A DNA stretch of 64,000 bases, taken from NCBI GenBank assembly GCA_947304355.1, contig CAMZAX010000003.1, positions 1-64,000 of the forward strand. The letters run 5' to 3'. Within the stretch, counting starts at the first letter, position 1; each line of letters opens with the position of its first letter. This document shows positions 15,404-24,734 of the stretch, in pieces. Origin of the DNA: an uncultured Selenomonadales bacterium. GTDB lineage: Bacteria; Bacillota; Negativicutes; Selenomonadales; Selenomonadaceae. A program made the translations under genes and the position numbers. The notes under the pieces were generated by a model. It had not been told where the DNA came from, did no database searches, and saw only the letters and a program-made list of their open reading frames with translations.

Positions 15404-17032
15404 ATGAACAGGTTTGCGGATACTGTCGTCTACGGCAACTTTTACACCGTCGACGCGAAAAATCCCAAAGCTCAAGCGGCGGCGATTGCGGACGGCAAAT
15501 TTATTTATGTCGGCGACGCGGACGGCGCAAAGGCTTTCGTCGGCGCGGGCACGCAGGAAGAACATTTCGACGACGGATTGATTCTGCCCGGCTTTGTCGA
15601 CGGGCACGCGCACGGCAATCTCGGCGGCTCCAAAATGTTGCTTATGTGTCCGTTGAACGATTGCAAAACGCTCGACGCGATTCGCGACAAGCTGAAAAAA
15701 TTCATTGCGAAACATCCCGAAATGGACAAAATTCAAGGCATGGGCTGGGACGACGCGACTTTCGGCGTGGACGGTCCGACGGCGGCAATGATTGACGATT
15801 TGACCGACAAGCCCGTTGCAATGATTGACTATGGGCATCATTCGTTTTGGTTGAACTCCGCCGCGATGAAACGCAAAAACATCACCAAAGATACCCCCGA
15901 CATTTCCGACGGCGTGATTGTCCGCGACGCAGACGGAAACCCGACAGGTTGTTTCCGCGAAGGCACGAGCATTTATTTTAACGACTTGCTGTACCATTTC
16001 ACGGTTGAGGAGTACAAAAAAGCTCTTTTGGCTTATCAAGACGTGTTCCTTGCGCTCGGCGTGACGATGACTTTCGACCCGATGGTAAATTACGATTACG
16101 GCTCGGAAAACGTCATGGAAGCTTATCACCGGCTGGACGTCGAAGGCAAATTGAAACTTCGCGTGCACGGCGGCTATCAAGTCTTCGTCGACAAAAATCC
16201 CGTCGCGGACGTGGTTCATGCGGCGGAGCTTCGTGAAAAGTTCAAAGGCAACCGATTCGCCGTGGACAACATCAAAATTTTGCTTGACGGCGTTATCGAA
16301 AGCAGGACGGCTTACCTCAACGCGCCCTACAGCGACAGCAACGACGGTTATCGCGGTCTTTTGCGCTTTGACGCGGACACATTGGCGGACACGGTGAAAA
16401 AAGCCAACGAGCTGAACTTCACGATTCATATTCACACAATCGGCGACGGCGCCATAGCTGAAGCGTTGAATGCTTTTGAAAAAGCCGGCACGACCCCCGC
16501 TCAACGCGCGGCACTCACTCATCTGCAAATCGTCAATCCGGCTGACATTGACCGCATGGCGAAACTGGGCGTCGTTGCCGTGGCGAATCCCTATTGGTTT
16601 ATCAAGGAGCCGGATTATCATACAAAATTGTCGGTACCTTACCTCGGCGAAGAGCGCGCCGAAAATCAGTACCCGCTGAAAAGTTTCTTCGACAAGGGCG
16701 TTGTCGTCACTCAAGCCACCGATTATCCTGTCACGGCAGATTTGAGACCGACGAACGGAATACAAACCGCCGTAATAAGACAACTGCCCGGCAAGCCCGA
16801 AACTTTGTTGAACGCCGGCGAACGCGTCACGGTCGAACAAATGGTTAAAGCCGCGACGTTGAACGGCGCGTATCAATTCAAATGCGAAGACACGCTCGGC
16901 AGCATTACCGTCGGCAAGCAAGCCGATATGGTCGTGCTTGATTCGGACATCACCGCCTGTGCGCCCGAACACATCAACGACGCAAAAGTTTTGCGCACAA
17001 TGATTGGCGGCGAATGGGTTTACACCCGTTAA
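15404..17032 (+). CDS. YtcJ-like amidohydrolase, first of three tandem paralogues
   Basis: 542 residues of the amidohydrolase 3 (YtcJ/AepA) branch, metal-dependent hydrolases of C-N bonds in small amides or cyclic imides; the substrate is unknown. The start at 15404 has GGGAGG eight bases upstream. An N-terminal beta-sandwich strand set (TVVYGNFYTVDAKNPKAQ) precedes the barrel. The metal-site motif GFVDGHAHGN lies near residue 65, with later His in IHIHTIGDGAI and Asp in TQATDYPVT. The C-terminal GSITVGKQADMVVLDSDI is the standard family ending. There is no signal peptide. It is followed 25 bases later by a paralogue. Confidence 0.87.
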   Translation: MNRFADTVVYGNFYTVDAKNPKAQAAAIADGKFIYVGDADGAKAFVGAGTQEEHFDDGLILPGFVDGHAHGNLGGSKMLLMCPLNDCKTLDAIRDKLKKFIAKHPEMDKIQGMGWDDATFGVDGPTAAMIDDLTDKPVAMIDYGHHSFWLNSAAMKRKNITKDTPDISDGVIVRDADGNPTGCFREGTSIYFNDLLYHFTVEEYKKALLAYQDVFLALGVTMTFDPMVNYDYGSENVMEAYHRLDVEGKLKLRVHGGYQVFVDKNPVADVVHAAELREKFKGNRFAVDNIKILLDGVIESRTAYLNAPYSDSNDGYRGLLRFDADTLADTVKKANELNFTIHIHTIGDGAIAEALNAFEKAGTTPAQRAALTHLQIVNPADIDRMAKLGVVAVANPYWFIKEPDYHTKLSVPYLGEERAENQYPLKSFFDKGVVVTQATDYPVTADLRPTNGIQTAVIRQLPGKPETLLNAGERVTVEQMVKAATLNGAYQFKCEDTLGSITVGKQADMVVLDSDITACAPEHINDAKVLRTMIGGEWVYTR

Positions 17033-17057
17033 AAATAAAATTTTAGGAGGAATCACC

Positions 17058-18713
17058 TTGAAGAACAACACAGCAGATCTTGTCGTTTGCGGCAAAATTT
17101 TTACTTCCGAAGGCAATCAAATCGTCGAGGCGTTCGCCGTGAAGGACGGCAAGTACGTCTACGTCGGCGACAAGGCGGGCGTCGAAGCCTTTATCGAAAA
17201 CGGCAAGACCGAAGTCATCGACTACACCGGCAAAGGTCTTGTCATGCCCTCTTGCGGCAACGGTCACGCTCATTATTCAATCGGGCACGGCATTACGAAA
17301 GTAGGAACGACGATTGACAGAGAAATCACTCCCGAAAAATTTTTGGCGGAAGTCGTTCCCGCCGCTGTCGCGAAAGCCAAAGCTAACGGCGCAACGGCTA
17401 TCTTCGGGTTCGGCTGGCAAGTCCTGCTCTTTGAAAAAAATATGCCTACTCGTCAAGATTTGGATAAAATTTGCAGCGATATTCCCATGTACTTCGCCGA
17501 CGAGGAAGGTCATAAAGGTCTCGTGAACACACTTGCGCTCGTCAACGCGGGCATTATGTCGAAAGATGGCACCGTCCTCAAAAGAGAAGTTCGCGGCGGC
17601 GAAATCGTTTTCGGCTCCGACGGCACGCCGACCGGCTATCTCAAGGAACAGGCCGGAACTTACACGCGTTCTTTCTTGGACAACGACAACCTCTTTTCCG
17701 TTGACTTGGCGAAAACAACTCTGCTTGACATCGAGAAGCATTTGTTGTCAGAAGGCTACACGATGTACATTGACGGCTGGGGAAACTATTTCTTCAACGA
17801 AAGTTACTTCAAAGCCGCGCAACAAATGGACAACGCCGGCGATATGCACTTCGTCTTGGGCTTGACTTACGAATTTGAAAGCTGGATGGACATCGATAAA
17901 AATTTCGACAAGGCACTCGACGTTCAGAAATACGCTTCCGCGCACGTCAAACCCAACTGGGTGAAACTCTTCATGGACGGCACAGTCGAAACCGGCACGG
18001 GATTTGTTGACCCGCTGTATCCCGACGGACGACAAGGCATCGCCAACTGGTCGGAAGAGGAAGTTACCGACATCACGCGCAAGGCGAACGCAAAAGGATT
18101 GAGCATGCACATTCACACGATGGGCAACAAGGCAGTCAATCGCGTCGTCAACGCATACATCAATGGCGGCAAGGCGGATATGCGCAACACGATTGTGCAC
18201 GTCTACGGCGTAATTCCTTCGGATTACAAGCGCATGGCAGAAAATAATGTTTATGTTACTTCGGGAATGCTTTGGCACAACGCCGACGACGAGTTGCAAG
18301 CGGCTTTGCTCCGAACACTTCCCGAAGGCATGGGCGACAAAGGTTATCCGATGAAGTCATTCTTCGATAACGGCGTAAATATTTCTTCGCACTCGGATTT
18401 CCCGGCACTGAGCGGCAGTCCCGATGATCCGTTCGGCATTATCGAAATTGCCGTGACGGGCGTAAATTATGCCGAAGGCGGAAAGCCTCGGTGGGCGGAA
18501 GAACTCATTACCCGCGAACAGGCGATTACGGCTCTGACAATCAACGTCGCAAAGCAAATGTTCCTTGAGAACGAACGCGGCAGTATCAAGCCCGGCAAAT
18601 ACGCCGACTTCCTGCTCGTCAACAAAGACGTGCTGGCTTGCCCCGTGACGGAAATTCACACCGCGAAACCTGCCGCGACTTACTTTGAAGGCAAGAAAGT
18701 TTTCTCCATGTGA
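17058..18713 (+). CDS. YtcJ-like amidohydrolase, second paralogue
   Basis: 551 residues; TTG start at 17058 with AGGAGG seven bases upstream. The same architecture as its neighbours: N-terminal strands (ADLVVCGKIFTSEGN), a metal-site segment MPSCGNGHAHYSIG in which a Cys/Gly pair replaces the usual FxDxHxH lead, then MHIHTMGNKAVN, SSHSDFPA and the C-terminal GSIKPGKYADFLLVNKDV. The altered first metal motif (GNGHAH in place of DGHAH or ESHCH) suggests a different substrate or weaker first metal site from the first paralogue. It lies 33 bases before the third copy and clearly in the same operon. Confidence 0.86.
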   Translation: MKNNTADLVVCGKIFTSEGNQIVEAFAVKDGKYVYVGDKAGVEAFIENGKTEVIDYTGKGLVMPSCGNGHAHYSIGHGITKVGTTIDREITPEKFLAEVVPAAVAKAKANGATAIFGFGWQVLLFEKNMPTRQDLDKICSDIPMYFADEEGHKGLVNTLALVNAGIMSKDGTVLKREVRGGEIVFGSDGTPTGYLKEQAGTYTRSFLDNDNLFSVDLAKTTLLDIEKHLLSEGYTMYIDGWGNYFFNESYFKAAQQMDNAGDMHFVLGLTYEFESWMDIDKNFDKALDVQKYASAHVKPNWVKLFMDGTVETGTGFVDPLYPDGRQGIANWSEEEVTDITRKANAKGLSMHIHTMGNKAVNRVVNAYINGGKADMRNTIVHVYGVIPSDYKRMAENNVYVTSGMLWHNADDELQAALLRTLPEGMGDKGYPMKSFFDNGVNISSHSDFPALSGSPDDPFGIIEIAVTGVNYAEGGKPRWAEELITREQAITALTINVAKQMFLENERGSIKPGKYADFLLVNKDVLACPVTEIHTAKPAATYFEGKKVFSM

Positions 18714-18746
18714 ATTGCTTGCAGTGTACAGAAAGGAAAATGAATC

Positions 18747-20384
18747 ATGAAAGAAACGGTTATCCTCGGCAACATCATCACCGTTGACGACAAGCGTCCC
18801 TTCGCAAAGGCGGCTCTCGTCAAGGACGGCGTGTTCGCTTATATCGGCGACGTGGAGACGGTTAAACAGCTCGCCGACCCGAACGCGCAAGTTTTGGACT
18901 ACGGCGACAACTTTATTTATCCCGGCTTCCTCGAATCCCATTGCCACGGATATTTCGCCGGTTATCGCGCCGTCGGACAGGCGAATCTCTCGCAATTTCT
19001 TTCGACCGACTACGACAAGTATCGCGAAGTCATCAAGCAATTCATCGCCGATAATCCCGACCGCAAAATTTATTTGGCGGCAGGTTGGACTGAAAACGAC
19101 GAATACGTTACAAAGTCGTATCTGGACGAAATTTGCTCCGACAAGCCGTTGATTATGCAAACCGGCGGCGGGCATTCCATGCTGCTCAACACCAAGGCAC
19201 TTCAGTGGGCTGGCATTGATGCGGCATACGCGAAGAGATACGGCTATGACATGGTGCACGTAGACAAGAATGGCGACCCCGACGGCTATATCTGTGAAAA
19301 TCCCGTGCTGGATATCATCGCCATACTCCCCTCTTCAGTGGAGGATGCTAAGAACTACCTGCTTGCGTGGCAGGATTTCGCCCTCCAGAATGGCTATACA
19401 GCCGTGGCCGACGCTGGTGTGGAACTCTTCTGCAAAGATTGTCCCCGGGCATACAAAGAGTTGGAGGAGGAAGGCAAGCTGAAGTTGCGCACCTATGCTT
19501 ATATGCTGACTCCCGACAATGTCGCCGACCCGAAAGCAGAGGTAGCCCGTGTCGCCGAAGACCGTGCCAAGTACGGTGGCGAATACTTCCATATTGTCGG
19601 CATCAAGGCATTTCTCGACGGTGTGACTGAGGCACATACGGGCTGGCAGAATCAGGACTATCTGGATCAGCCGGGGTATCACGGCGTAGAGCGTTTCAAC
19701 GACCATGACAAGATGGTTGATATGCTTGTTGCGGCGAACAAGGAGGGAATGTCCGTCCATGTCCATTCCGAAGGCGGCGGCGCAACTCACTTCATGCTTG
19801 GTTGCATTGAGGATGCCGAGAAGATCACCGGCAACTTAGATCAGCGCAATGTTCTGGCGCACCTGCATTTCGTCACGGACGAGGACATTCGCCGCATGGG
19901 CGCAACAAATTCTGTCCCGGCAGTTGCACCGCTTTGGACGCCGAAGGACAATGACACTTATCCTCAAGAAGTCGTTTACGTCGGCAAGGAATTAGCTGAC
20001 CAAGCTTATCCGATTAAATCTTTCTACGACGTGGGCGCGAACGTTGTCTTCCATTCGGATTATCCCGTCTCGCCGATAATGGACATCAAATACAGCATTT
20101 ACACGGCAGAAAAGCGCACATACCCGAAGGAAAGCGGCGGCATGGTAAACGAACCGCGCAACATGAAGGAAGCTGTCACCCGCGAACAATCCTTGCGCGC
20201 AATGACAATCAACGTCGCGCGGCAGTGGCACCAAGAACACCGCATGGGCTCAATTGAATTCGGCAAGCTCGCCAACATGACGGTCTTTGATTGCGACTTC
20301 CTTCATGACGACATCGAAAAGGTAGTGCAAGCAAAATTAATCGCCACAATCGTTGACGGCGAAGAGGTGTATAAAAATGATTGA
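18747..20384 (+). CDS. YtcJ-like amidohydrolase, third paralogue
   Basis: 545 residues; AAAGGAAA site before the ATG at 18747. The metal motif is GFLESHCHGYF near residue 60; VHVHSEGGGATH and FHSDYPVS follow, and the C-terminus reads GSIEFGKLANMTVFDCDF. The middle of the gene (about 19200-19850) uses synonymous codons somewhat differently from its flanks (more CTG and AAT, some AGA and GTA), which could mean a recombined segment. Its stop overlaps the ATG of the downstream esterase gene (start 20377), so the two are translationally coupled and may act on the same compound. Confidence 0.87.
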   Translation: MKETVILGNIITVDDKRPFAKAALVKDGVFAYIGDVETVKQLADPNAQVLDYGDNFIYPGFLESHCHGYFAGYRAVGQANLSQFLSTDYDKYREVIKQFIADNPDRKIYLAAGWTENDEYVTKSYLDEICSDKPLIMQTGGGHSMLLNTKALQWAGIDAAYAKRYGYDMVHVDKNGDPDGYICENPVLDIIAILPSSVEDAKNYLLAWQDFALQNGYTAVADAGVELFCKDCPRAYKELEEEGKLKLRTYAYMLTPDNVADPKAEVARVAEDRAKYGGEYFHIVGIKAFLDGVTEAHTGWQNQDYLDQPGYHGVERFNDHDKMVDMLVAANKEGMSVHVHSEGGGATHFMLGCIEDAEKITGNLDQRNVLAHLHFVTDEDIRRMGATNSVPAVAPLWTPKDNDTYPQEVVYVGKELADQAYPIKSFYDVGANVVFHSDYPVSPIMDIKYSIYTAEKRTYPKESGGMVNEPRNMKEAVTREQSLRAMTINVARQWHQEHRMGSIEFGKLANMTVFDCDFLHDDIEKVVQAKLIATIVDGEEVYKND

Positions 20385-21948
20385 TGAAAAAGCATTATTG
20401 AGAGCGCAATACGGCGAAAACAAACGAATCACTGACGGCAATTATGACAAATCGTTGGCGGTCAAATGCGTCAACGGCACCTTCGTCGGCAAACGGACGG
20501 AGAATATCATTTCGTACAGGGGCATTCCCTTCGTCGGCAAACAACCCGTCGGCGAACTGCGCTGGAAAGCTCCCGTGGACGTTGTTCCCGATGACGGCGT
20601 ATACGAGGCTTATCACAACGCGAAAAGTGCCTACGGCAATGAAAACTTTGAGGTCGGCTCGCTGTTCTATCTTGACGAAGATTGCCTGTATCTGAACGTC
20701 TGGAAGGCGGACGATTCGCCTGCGCAACCGAAGCCCGTCATGGTATGGATTCACGGCGGCGCGTTTGAGGCGGGCGGAACGGTTGACCCGATGTTTGACT
20801 GCCACAACTTCGTTAAAGAAAATCCTGACGTTATCGTCGTGACAATCGCTTACAGACTCAGCGTCTTCGGATTTTTGCACCTGTCTCATCTGTCGGACGG
20901 CAAAGACTATCCCGACGCGCAGAACCTCGGCTTGCTCGATCAAATTGCGGCGTTGAAGTGGGTGCACGAAAACATTTCCAATTTCGGCGGCGACCCCGAC
21001 AACGTGACAATCTTCGGCGAAAGTGCAGGTGCGGGAAGTTGTACCATGCTTCCGCTGATTCCCGGCTCGCAAAAATATTTTAAGCGCGTCATTGCTCAAA
21101 GCGGCGCGCCCAATCAAACGAGATCTGCGGAACAATGTATCGCTTGCACTAATGAATTGCTGGCAGTCCTCGGTTGCAAAACCGTCGCCGACTTGCTCAA
21201 GCTCGACGCCCAAAAAGTTTTTGACGCATCGTCCGCACTCTTTTTGCGCCAATTCCCCGAACGCGACGGAAAATATTTGCCGTTGGAGCCGTTTGAGGCT
21301 TATGCGAACGGCGCGGCGAAGGACATCGCTTTTCTTATCGGCTGCAACAAAGACGAAATGAATTTCTTCGTTTCCAGTTTCGGGCTTGAAGGCTGGAACG
21401 CTTGGGTTGCCGACCGCAAGGCGAAGGGATTTGCCCAATTCACCGACGCGGACAAAAAGCTTGCCGAGAGTTTTTGGAACGACACGACGGGCGAAGATTG
21501 GGAACGCGACAGCCGTCTTTTCAGTCAGATTTGGTTCAATGCGCCGATAATCAAGTTGGCGGAGAGTCAGACGCAGGGCGGCGGCAAATCTTACGCTTAC
21601 TACTTCACGCCCGAAGCCTCGTTGCCGATAATGAAATGCGGACACTCCATAGAGCTCTCGACCATATTCAATCACCCGGAAATGAACTACGACACGGGCA
21701 GAGAATTCGACGCGACCTTCTGCAAGACCATGCGCAAAATGTGGGTGCAGTTCGCCAAGACGGGCAACCCGTCACTGAGCGCGGACATTTCCCCCGACGG
21801 CAAGGTTAAAACGTGGCCGCTTTACGACACGACGAACAAGCCGGTTATGGTCTTAGACGAATTCGACATTCACCCCGAAAAAGAATCCGCGCTTAAAATC
21901 GTCGATTGGGACAGAACATATTCCCTTACCAAATATTATATGCTTTAA
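20377..21948 (+). CDS. Type B carboxylesterase
   Basis: 523 residues, alpha/beta-hydrolase of the cholinesterase/carboxylesterase type B family that cleaves carboxylic esters. The start at 20377 lies inside the end of the amidohydrolase gene and has GAGG upstream. The full catalytic set is visible: oxyanion hole HGGAF, nucleophile Ser in FGESAGAGS (about residue 215), acid Glu in CNKDEMNFF and His in CGHSIELSTIF. No signal peptide is present, so the enzyme should be cytoplasmic. Coupling to three amidohydrolases suggests consecutive hydrolysis of an ester and an amide bond in one substrate; this is inference. Confidence 0.9.
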   Translation: MIDEKALLRAQYGENKRITDGNYDKSLAVKCVNGTFVGKRTENIISYRGIPFVGKQPVGELRWKAPVDVVPDDGVYEAYHNAKSAYGNENFEVGSLFYLDEDCLYLNVWKADDSPAQPKPVMVWIHGGAFEAGGTVDPMFDCHNFVKENPDVIVVTIAYRLSVFGFLHLSHLSDGKDYPDAQNLGLLDQIAALKWVHENISNFGGDPDNVTIFGESAGAGSCTMLPLIPGSQKYFKRVIAQSGAPNQTRSAEQCIACTNELLAVLGCKTVADLLKLDAQKVFDASSALFLRQFPERDGKYLPLEPFEAYANGAAKDIAFLIGCNKDEMNFFVSSFGLEGWNAWVADRKAKGFAQFTDADKKLAESFWNDTTGEDWERDSRLFSQIWFNAPIIKLAESQTQGGGKSYAYYFTPEASLPIMKCGHSIELSTIFNHPEMNYDTGREFDATFCKTMRKMWVQFAKTGNPSLSADISPDGKVKTWPLYDTTNKPVMVLDEFDIHPEKESALKIVDWDRTYSLTKYYML

Positions 21949-21955
21949 GCCGTTA

Positions 21956-21998
21956 AGCAAGTTGCGGGCAGGGGGTTGCGACCCTCTGCCTTTCCTTG
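21956..21998 (+). other. Stem-loop between esterase and membrane-protein genes
   Basis: GCAAG and GGCAGGG arms pair with CCCTCTGCC and CTTGC in a nested hairpin, followed by no long T run. It may set the ratio of upstream to downstream expression within the operon. Confidence 0.4.
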
Positions 21999-22017
21999 CG
22001 GCTGAATGAGGAGCAAC

Positions 22018-22653
22018 ATGAAGAAACGCAATTTTATCCAACTGTTTGACCGCAAACAAAGCCGAATCGATTCGCGCATCAAACGCGACTACATCGAGAA
22101 CGGAATCGCGACGGTGCATTGTTGTATTTCCGGTTACAACGACATAATCAACACGTACAGCGCGAAAGACCAGGAGAGTTTGAATCCGGATTTTGTCGAG
22201 TATCTTCAAGAAGCAGCCAATCCCATACCCGACGAATGCCCGCTCGTTTTGAATATCATCGGCGACAACTTGTCGGCGGATGAGAAAAAAGTTATCGCGG
22301 AAACTATTCGCGACGATTTTTCTTACAAGCTCGGTCTCGTCGAAAAGGAACAGGATCGCGAATTCAAATTATTCCTGTTCATGCTAATCGGCTCAATCGT
22401 CGGCGGATTGCTTTTGTGGCTGACGGATTTTCTTGACGAAGCACCGCGCGAAATTTTTATCGTGCTGTTTTGGTTTTTCGGCGACAGAATGTTTGAATAC
22501 ATCTTTATCACGGGGCATGAGCTTCGGAAGGAAAAACGTCTCGCGGGACGTTTGGCAAGTATCAAAGTTAATTTCTCGGACGTCTATGAAAAGCCGCACT
22601 ATACGGAAGAGCAAATCAATCAGCTTTACGCCGAACTTGACTTGGATCAATGA
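22018..22653 (+). CDS. Membrane protein of unknown function
   Basis: 211 residues; the ATG at 22018 has GAGGAG directly upstream and is preferred over the one at 22006. The N-terminal 115 residues are soluble (charged, DKQSRIDSRIKRDY-like start) and two adjacent membrane helices follow (LFLFMLIGSIVGGLLLWLTD and IFIVLFWFFGDRMFEYIFI, about 123-170), then a cytoplasmic tail rich in acidic residues. I do not recognise a family. It is placed between the active esterase and the membrane-bound esterase homologue and is only 15 bases from the latter, so it may be its partner. Confidence 0.65.
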   Translation: MKKRNFIQLFDRKQSRIDSRIKRDYIENGIATVHCCISGYNDIINTYSAKDQESLNPDFVEYLQEAANPIPDECPLVLNIIGDNLSADEKKVIAETIRDDFSYKLGLVEKEQDREFKLFLFMLIGSIVGGLLLWLTDFLDEAPREIFIVLFWFFGDRMFEYIFITGHELRKEKRLAGRLASIKVNFSDVYEKPHYTEEQINQLYAELDLDQ

Positions 22654-22668
22654 ACATTGAGGTGACGC

Positions 22669-24651
22669 ATGAGAAAACTTTTTACGATTGATGATTTTGT
22701 CATTGCGCTCGTGTCGGCGGTCGGTTACGGTTTCAGCTTTGAAGTCCCGAAAATTTTTGGTTGCCCCGAATGGATGAGCATAGTGAGTTGCCTCGTCGTC
22801 GGCACGACGCTTGAAGGGCTGGCATATAAAATCGTTTTCAGCGAATCCGTTCAGACGAAGCCGCCGCGCAGATTCACGGCGTTGGCGGTGCTCGTTCTGA
22901 TTTCTCTGGTCGGCGTGTATGTCGCCGAAACGGGCGGCGTGTCCCTGAGCAATTACTTGGAGGAACAGTTCGGATTCGTCATAATCCCGCCGATTCTGAT
23001 TTTCGTGTTCAACATGGCTCTGCGCCAATACCGAATCAAAAAAATCCGCGAGCGTTACGGCGACGGAAGCGACGGTTTCGTATTCGACGGTCAAGTAACA
23101 AAAAGCGACCTTGAAGAATTGAATCGGGCGAATCAGCAAATTCACGGCGCGTTTGATAACGACCTTGCCGTAAAGACCAAAAACGGTGTCTTCGTCGGCG
23201 AAAAAAGTAATCGCGCCATAATTTTTTCGGGCATCCCCTACGCCAAGCCACCTGTCGGCGAACTGCGCTGGAAGGCACCTGAGCCTTTGCCCGAATCGAA
23301 CGAAGTCTTCGAGGCAAAAAATTTCGGCGCGTCCGCAGTGCAAGTCGATTACGAAGGCTCGTTCTTGAAACACCACAGGCAAAGCGAAGATTGCTTGACG
23401 CTCAACATTTGCGTCGCGGGCAAACGGACGGCGCAGAAAAAGCCCGTCATCGTGTTTTTTCACCACGGCGACTTCACATACGGCGGTTCCGCAGATCCGC
23501 TGTTGCACGGCGACGATTTTATCAAAATCTACCCGGACATTGTCGGCATCAGCTTCAACTACCGTCTGGGCATTTTCGGCTTCATTGACTTTTCGGAAGT
23601 CCCCGGCGGCGAAAAATATCCCGACACGTTGAATCTCGGCTTGCTTGACCAAATCGCGGCAATGCGCTGGATTAAAGAGAACATATCCGCTTTCGGCGGC
23701 GACCCCGAACGAATTACCGTCATGGGCTTTGAATCGGGCGCACTGAGTCTGAGTTTGCTTGCGGCGTCCGCGCAGGCGAAGGGGCTGTTTCAAAAGGCGT
23801 TCATATTTTACGGCGACCCCATGTCGGCTTACGCGACGCCCGAAACATCCCGCAACTTGGCGAAGAAACTCCTGCAAGCAACCGCGACGACGACTGTGGA
23901 AGAACTCGTGCGGCTTTCGACGGAACAGCTGAAGGAGGCGCAACAAAAACTTGTGCTTGATTTGTCCGCGCCGACCCGCGACGGGAAACTGATTCCCTTT
24001 GACGTGCCCGCCGCCTATCGTGACGGAGCCGCGTCCGGTATCGAATTCATTATCGGCATTCCGAGCAACGAACGACAAATTTACAAATCACTTGTCGGCG
24101 TAAAAAAATACGAAGACTTCATAATTAAAGAGATTGATTCAATGGTGAGTTTCTTCGACGACGAACATCCCGCCGAAGCAAAAGCCATACGAGACTATAT
24201 CGACAAGCAGGCGGTGGCGATGCCCGCGCTGGAGGCAAACGCAAAAATGTATGAGCAAATCTACACTTTGAGCACCTATCGCTGCGCACAAAAATTGGCG
24301 GCGGGCGGCAACAAAGTTCGTCTGCTGTACTGGAACGTAAAGCCGCTGATTGAAAATCTTGGTTCCGGCACCGTCGACGTGGCGGCGGCATTTTTGGGCA
24401 GTCGCGAGGCAGTGCAACTTTACGGCAACGTTCTCAACCGCGACATAGCCGAGACACTTCAGAGGCTGTTCCGGAAATTTGCAAGCGGCGACGACGTGCG
24501 CCTTTTCAACAACGAAATCAAAGGACTCGCCGGCATAGATTGGCAAGAATTTCCAAAGGCACTCATTGTTTCCGAAAAAGCCTTTACATGCGAGCCGGTT
24601 GTTGACAGGCTCACGGAAGTCGACGGCTTAACGGCACTGCTTGCGGAATAA
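22669..24651 (+). CDS. Membrane-anchored carboxylesterase homologue lacking catalytic residues
   Basis: 660 residues. Residues 1-120 hold about four membrane helices (for example ALAVLVLISLVGVYVAETGG, then VIIPPILIFVFNMAL). Residues 160-650 are a type B carboxylesterase fold (SGIPYAKPPVGELRWKAPEP, FNYRLGIFGFIDF, LGLLDQIAAMRWIKENIS, FGGDPERITV). Aligned to the active neighbour, HGGAF of the oxyanion hole is HHGDF (265-269), the nucleophile motif FGESAGA is MGFESGA (352-358), putting Glu at the Ser position, and the His of GHSIEL is replaced (GSGTVDV). The acid Glu remains. It is therefore probably a non-catalytic binding or sensing protein, comparable in logic to neuroligins. Confidence 0.8.
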   Translation: MRKLFTIDDFVIALVSAVGYGFSFEVPKIFGCPEWMSIVSCLVVGTTLEGLAYKIVFSESVQTKPPRRFTALAVLVLISLVGVYVAETGGVSLSNYLEEQFGFVIIPPILIFVFNMALRQYRIKKIRERYGDGSDGFVFDGQVTKSDLEELNRANQQIHGAFDNDLAVKTKNGVFVGEKSNRAIIFSGIPYAKPPVGELRWKAPEPLPESNEVFEAKNFGASAVQVDYEGSFLKHHRQSEDCLTLNICVAGKRTAQKKPVIVFFHHGDFTYGGSADPLLHGDDFIKIYPDIVGISFNYRLGIFGFIDFSEVPGGEKYPDTLNLGLLDQIAAMRWIKENISAFGGDPERITVMGFESGALSLSLLAASAQAKGLFQKAFIFYGDPMSAYATPETSRNLAKKLLQATATTTVEELVRLSTEQLKEAQQKLVLDLSAPTRDGKLIPFDVPAAYRDGAASGIEFIIGIPSNERQIYKSLVGVKKYEDFIIKEIDSMVSFFDDEHPAEAKAIRDYIDKQAVAMPALEANAKMYEQIYTLSTYRCAQKLAAGGNKVRLLYWNVKPLIENLGSGTVDVAAAFLGSREAVQLYGNVLNRDIAETLQRLFRKFASGDDVRLFNNEIKGLAGIDWQEFPKALIVSEKAFTCEPVVDRLTEVDGLTALLAE

Positions 24652-24666
24652 AATTTTATCGCGCTT

Positions 24667-24695
24667 ATTCGTCTGTCAAGACGAATTTTTTTATT
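24667..24695 (+). terminator. Terminator of the amidohydrolase-esterase operon
   Basis: TTCGTC and GACGAA arms around a six-base loop, followed by TTTTTTTATT. Confidence 0.75.
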
Positions 24696-24705
24696 GGCGG
24701 CGGCG

Positions 24706-24734
24706 TTGACAGCTTAACGGCGTTGTATTAATAT
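24706..24734 (+). promoter_or_regulatory. Promoter of the mutAB operon
   Basis: TTGACA (24706-24711), 17 bases, TAATAT (24729-24734): a near-consensus strong promoter. The leader of about 90 bases contains an 8-base inverted repeat, AATTTTGG/CCAAAATT (about 24752-24759 and 24802-24809), just before the ribosome site. Confidence 0.7.
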
